Below are positions 62,163-64,000 of a stretch of DNA of 64,000 nt, in pieces (the first letter of the stretch is position 1; every line of letters starts with the position of its first letter). The DNA is from an uncultured Kiloniellaceae bacterium (GTDB lineage Bacteria > Pseudomonadota > Alphaproteobacteria > Kiloniellales > Kiloniellaceae): NCBI GenBank assembly GCA_947493695.1, contig CANLSF010000002.1, positions 620,001 through 684,000 of the forward strand. The letters are read 5' to 3'. A program made the position numbers and the translations under genes. The notes beneath the pieces are model-generated. The model was not told where the DNA came from, ran no database searches, and worked only from the letters and a program-made list of their open reading frames with translations.

Positions 62163-64000
62163 TTAGATGGCGACGTCGTCCTGGCTCAATTCAGCTTCGG
62201 AAACGCCAACCAGCGTGACCGAATCTCCATTGCCAAGATCGATGACAAGATCATCTCCATCTTCTTCAGCCGCGGCCTGTACATCCGCAAAGGATGCAAA
62301 GCCGAAGTCAGTCAGATCGAGCTCATCACGGCCGTTGCCGAAGTCGAGGACGGTGTCCTGGCCGGTTCCCATTTCGAAGACAAAGATGTCTTCACCGGAA
62401 CCGCCTTCGAGGCGATCATTGCCCGTGCCACCGTTGATGATGTCGTCACCAGAGCCTGCACAGACGAGATCGTTGCCCGCACCGCCATTGATGTTGTCGT
62501 CACCGCGGCCACCCTCGAGAACGTCGTTTCCGGCACCGCCTTCGATGTTGTCGTCACCACGACCGCCATCGATAAAGTCGTTGCCTTCACCACCGATGAC
62601 GTCGTCATCGCCACGACCGGCATTGATCACGTCATCGCCGTCACCACCGTCGATCTCGTCGTCGTCACGGCCACCTTCGATAGCGTCGTTGCCATCGCCG
62701 CCGTTGATGATGTCATTACCGCGACCGCCGTTGAGTTCATCGTCGGCAGCACCGCCATTGATTTCCTCATCGCCTCGACCGCCGTCGATGACAATCGGGT
62801 CGATCTCAACCGGTGCTTCACCAACGATGAAGCTCTCAGCATTGAGGTCACCGACGTCGACGCCAACCAGGGTGATCTGATCGCCATTTCCCAAGTCGAT
62901 GACCGTGTTGTCACCGTCCTGCTGGGCAGCAGCGATCACCGCATCACCGTCAGCAAAGTTGAAGTCGCTGACATCGATGAAGTCACCGGTTCCCACAAAA
63001 GTATCGAAGTCGAGAACGGTATCGGATCCGGTGCCTTGCTCGAACACAAAGGTATCGCGTCCGCCACCGCCTTCGAGGCTGTCGTTTCCGGCACCTCCGT
63101 TGAGGACGTCGGCACCGCCTTCGTTCGCAAGACGGTCAACCACAATGCGCAGCAGTTGCTCGTTGCCGCCGTTGCGGGTGAAATCGCCTTCAACCGGATC
63201 AACAATGGTTCCGGCTGCAGTGGTTCCGCCCAGAATATTCTGTGGCGTTGCGTCCGGGTTGCCTTCCGATCCGTTGAAGCCGGGATGAGTCCCGACAACA
63301 CCGCCTTCGGTCGTGCCCTGGTTAGCTGCTGTCTGATTCAGGAATGCAGCCGCTTCCTCGTTGTTGACCTCGGTACCGGCATCGAGAACGTCGTTGCCGA
63401 AGCGCTCGATAACCAGGGGACCAAGGAAGTTGCCGTTCTCGTCGAAGATCGCATCGCTGCGGGCATCGTCGGGTGCGGCGAGGAAGGCATCATTCGACGG
63501 GATGATCATCGTCGCCCAGGTGAAGAAACCCTGACCAACCTGACTTGGGTCTACATCCAGAACAAATGATGCGGTCTCACCCGGATCAATCGGACCGGGG
63601 ACGCCCGCACCGCCGCCAATCGTGGCATCCACACCGTTGTCACCGACCTGCTGGTTGAACTCTGCTGCAATGCCTTCGACGATCCCATCCTCGGCCAGAC
63701 GCTCCAGACCCAGGCTGGCGGCTTCACCAGCTGTGAAGAGATCAAAGTTCTCGGCATTGTGGAAACCGAACCAGACCGGGGTCAGGAAAGTTCCGCCTTC
63801 CCCCAGCGTGTTAGTCACAGAGACCCGCACAGCCGTTCCGGAACCGACTTCATCGCCGCGCAGAATGTCATTGCCGTCACCGCCCGAGAGTTCATCGTTC
63901 CCGGCACCACCGGCCAGTAGGTTGTCTTCGGCATTGCCAGATAGCACATCATCGTTTTCCGACCCGGTCAGATTCTCGATACTGGTCAGGCTGTCCTGCA
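62163..64000 (-). CDS. RTX protein with Spondin_N-like domain (5' end outside window)
   Basis: At least 612 codons; the frame stays open through 64000, where it reads S-I-E-N-L-T-G-S-E-N-D-D, a normal RTX entry, so the start lies beyond the window. In order: short RTX repeats, a Spondin_N-like domain (T-P-V-W-F-G-F-H-N and G-L-E-R-L-A-E-D-G; about residues 35-280 of the visible part), one D-T-F-V-F-E-Q-G-T-G module, about 15 nonapeptides, and a second such module at the end. Secreted unfolded by the adjacent transporter and folded by calcium. The final V-A-I is a typical C-terminal signal. Confidence 0.9.
   Translation of the reverse strand, partial: QDSLTSIENLTGSENDDVLSGNAEDNLLAGGAGNDELSGGDGNDILRGDEVGSGTAVRVSVTNTLGEGGTFLTPVWFGFHNAENFDLFTAGEAASLGLERLAEDGIVEGIAAEFNQQVGDNGVDATIGGGAGVPGPIDPGETASFVLDVDPSQVGQGFFTWATMIIPSNDAFLAAPDDARSDAIFDENGNFLGPLVIERFGNDVLDAGTEVNNEEAAAFLNQTAANQGTTEGGVVGTHPGFNGSEGNPDATPQNILGGTTAAGTIVDPVEGDFTRNGGNEQLLRIVVDRLANEGGADVLNGGAGNDSLEGGGGRDTFVFEQGTGSDTVLDFDTFVGTGDFIDVSDFNFADGDAVIAAAQQDGDNTVIDLGNGDQITLVGVDVGDLNAESFIVGEAPVEIDPIVIDGGRGDEEINGGAADDELNGGRGNDIINGGDGNDAIEGGRDDDEIDGGDGDDVINAGRGDDDVIGGEGNDFIDGGRGDDNIEGGAGNDVLEGGRGDDNINGGAGNDLVCAGSGDDIINGGTGNDRLEGGSGEDIFVFEMGTGQDTVLDFGNGRDELDLTDFGFASFADVQAAAEEDGDDLVIDLGNGDSVTLVGVSEAELSQDDVAI
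62385..62789 (-). repeat. RTX nonapeptide array
   Basis: Fifteen tandem nine-residue repeats of the form G-G-x-G-x-D-x-(I/V/L)-x. At the DNA level the 27-bp units are diverged, so the array is old. One unit carries Cys (V-C-A-G-S-G), rare in RTX proteins. Confidence 0.95.

Noticed and set aside
62391-62789. Tandem 27-bp units as a possible CRISPR-like or minisatellite array
   Set aside because: The units encode RTX nonapeptides in one frame and there are no spacers.

Overview
The window looks like a chromosomal piece of a free-living, fairly GC-rich alphaproteobacterium, possibly from the Rhodospirillales/Kiloniellales side; the order is inferred, the class is reasonably sure. The reasons are a methylmalonyl-CoA propionate pathway under a PccR/ScfR-type regulator, a LOV histidine kinase, an alphaproteobacterial-style chemoreceptor, a PrtD-type secretion system with an RTX protein, and many LysE, MFS, GST and LysR genes. 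Genes are dense and intact. I saw no tRNA, rRNA, insertion sequence, prophage or CRISPR array.

1-11.5 kb (mostly minus strand): a small DUF427 / histidine phosphatase / TspO operon, gnd, then a propionate operon reading bioY-pccB-pccA-scpA-prpE. It is transcribed away from the divergent regulator gene at 11.6 kb. The intergenic region holds two TTGCAA sites overlapping two good sigma-70 promoters. Together these genes take up biotin, activate propionate, carboxylate propionyl-CoA and isomerise methylmalonyl-CoA to succinyl-CoA. No methylmalonyl-CoA epimerase is in the window.

13-20 kb: an ArsR/SRPBCC/GFA operon behind a perfect 22-bp inverted repeat, a GST / secreted unknown / SRPBCC operon, and an ECF41-type sigma factor behind a carboxymuconolactone-decarboxylase-like gene with an ECF41-type promoter, followed by an MFS exporter. 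20-31 kb: two secreted proteins of unknown function, DUF4272, VOC, a YcaQ-type glycosylase, a CGNR regulator beside azlCD, a MmyB-type regulator with a clear palindrome, and an adenylate cyclase with TolB-like and TPR parts.

31-43.7 kb: accessory metabolism and export, including an aldo/keto reductase with a divergent LysR gene, an ornithine cyclodeaminase-like protein, three LysE-type exporters, a GNAT/MFS pair under a LysR gene, and a threonine-dehydratase-like enzyme. 43.8-47.4 kb: a signalling operon of LOV histidine kinase, single-domain response regulator and chemoreceptor. 48-58.9 kb: DCC and DUF4166 proteins, a MarR/MFS pair with overlapping palindromes, a hydrolase, cyclopropane fatty acid synthase, a beta-hydroxyacid dehydrogenase-like enzyme with an upstream LysR gene, an ABM monooxygenase and a RidA protein.

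59-64 kb: a type I secretion module. An RTX protein with a Spondin_N-like domain, cut by the window edge, is followed by a 10-bp GC-rich hairpin and then the ABC transporter and HlyD adaptor genes. No outer-membrane TolC partner is visible.

The least familiar material is the LOV kinase/receptor operon, the Spondin_N-RTX substrate with a duplicated C-terminal module, and the large secreted protein at 20.6-22.4 kb.
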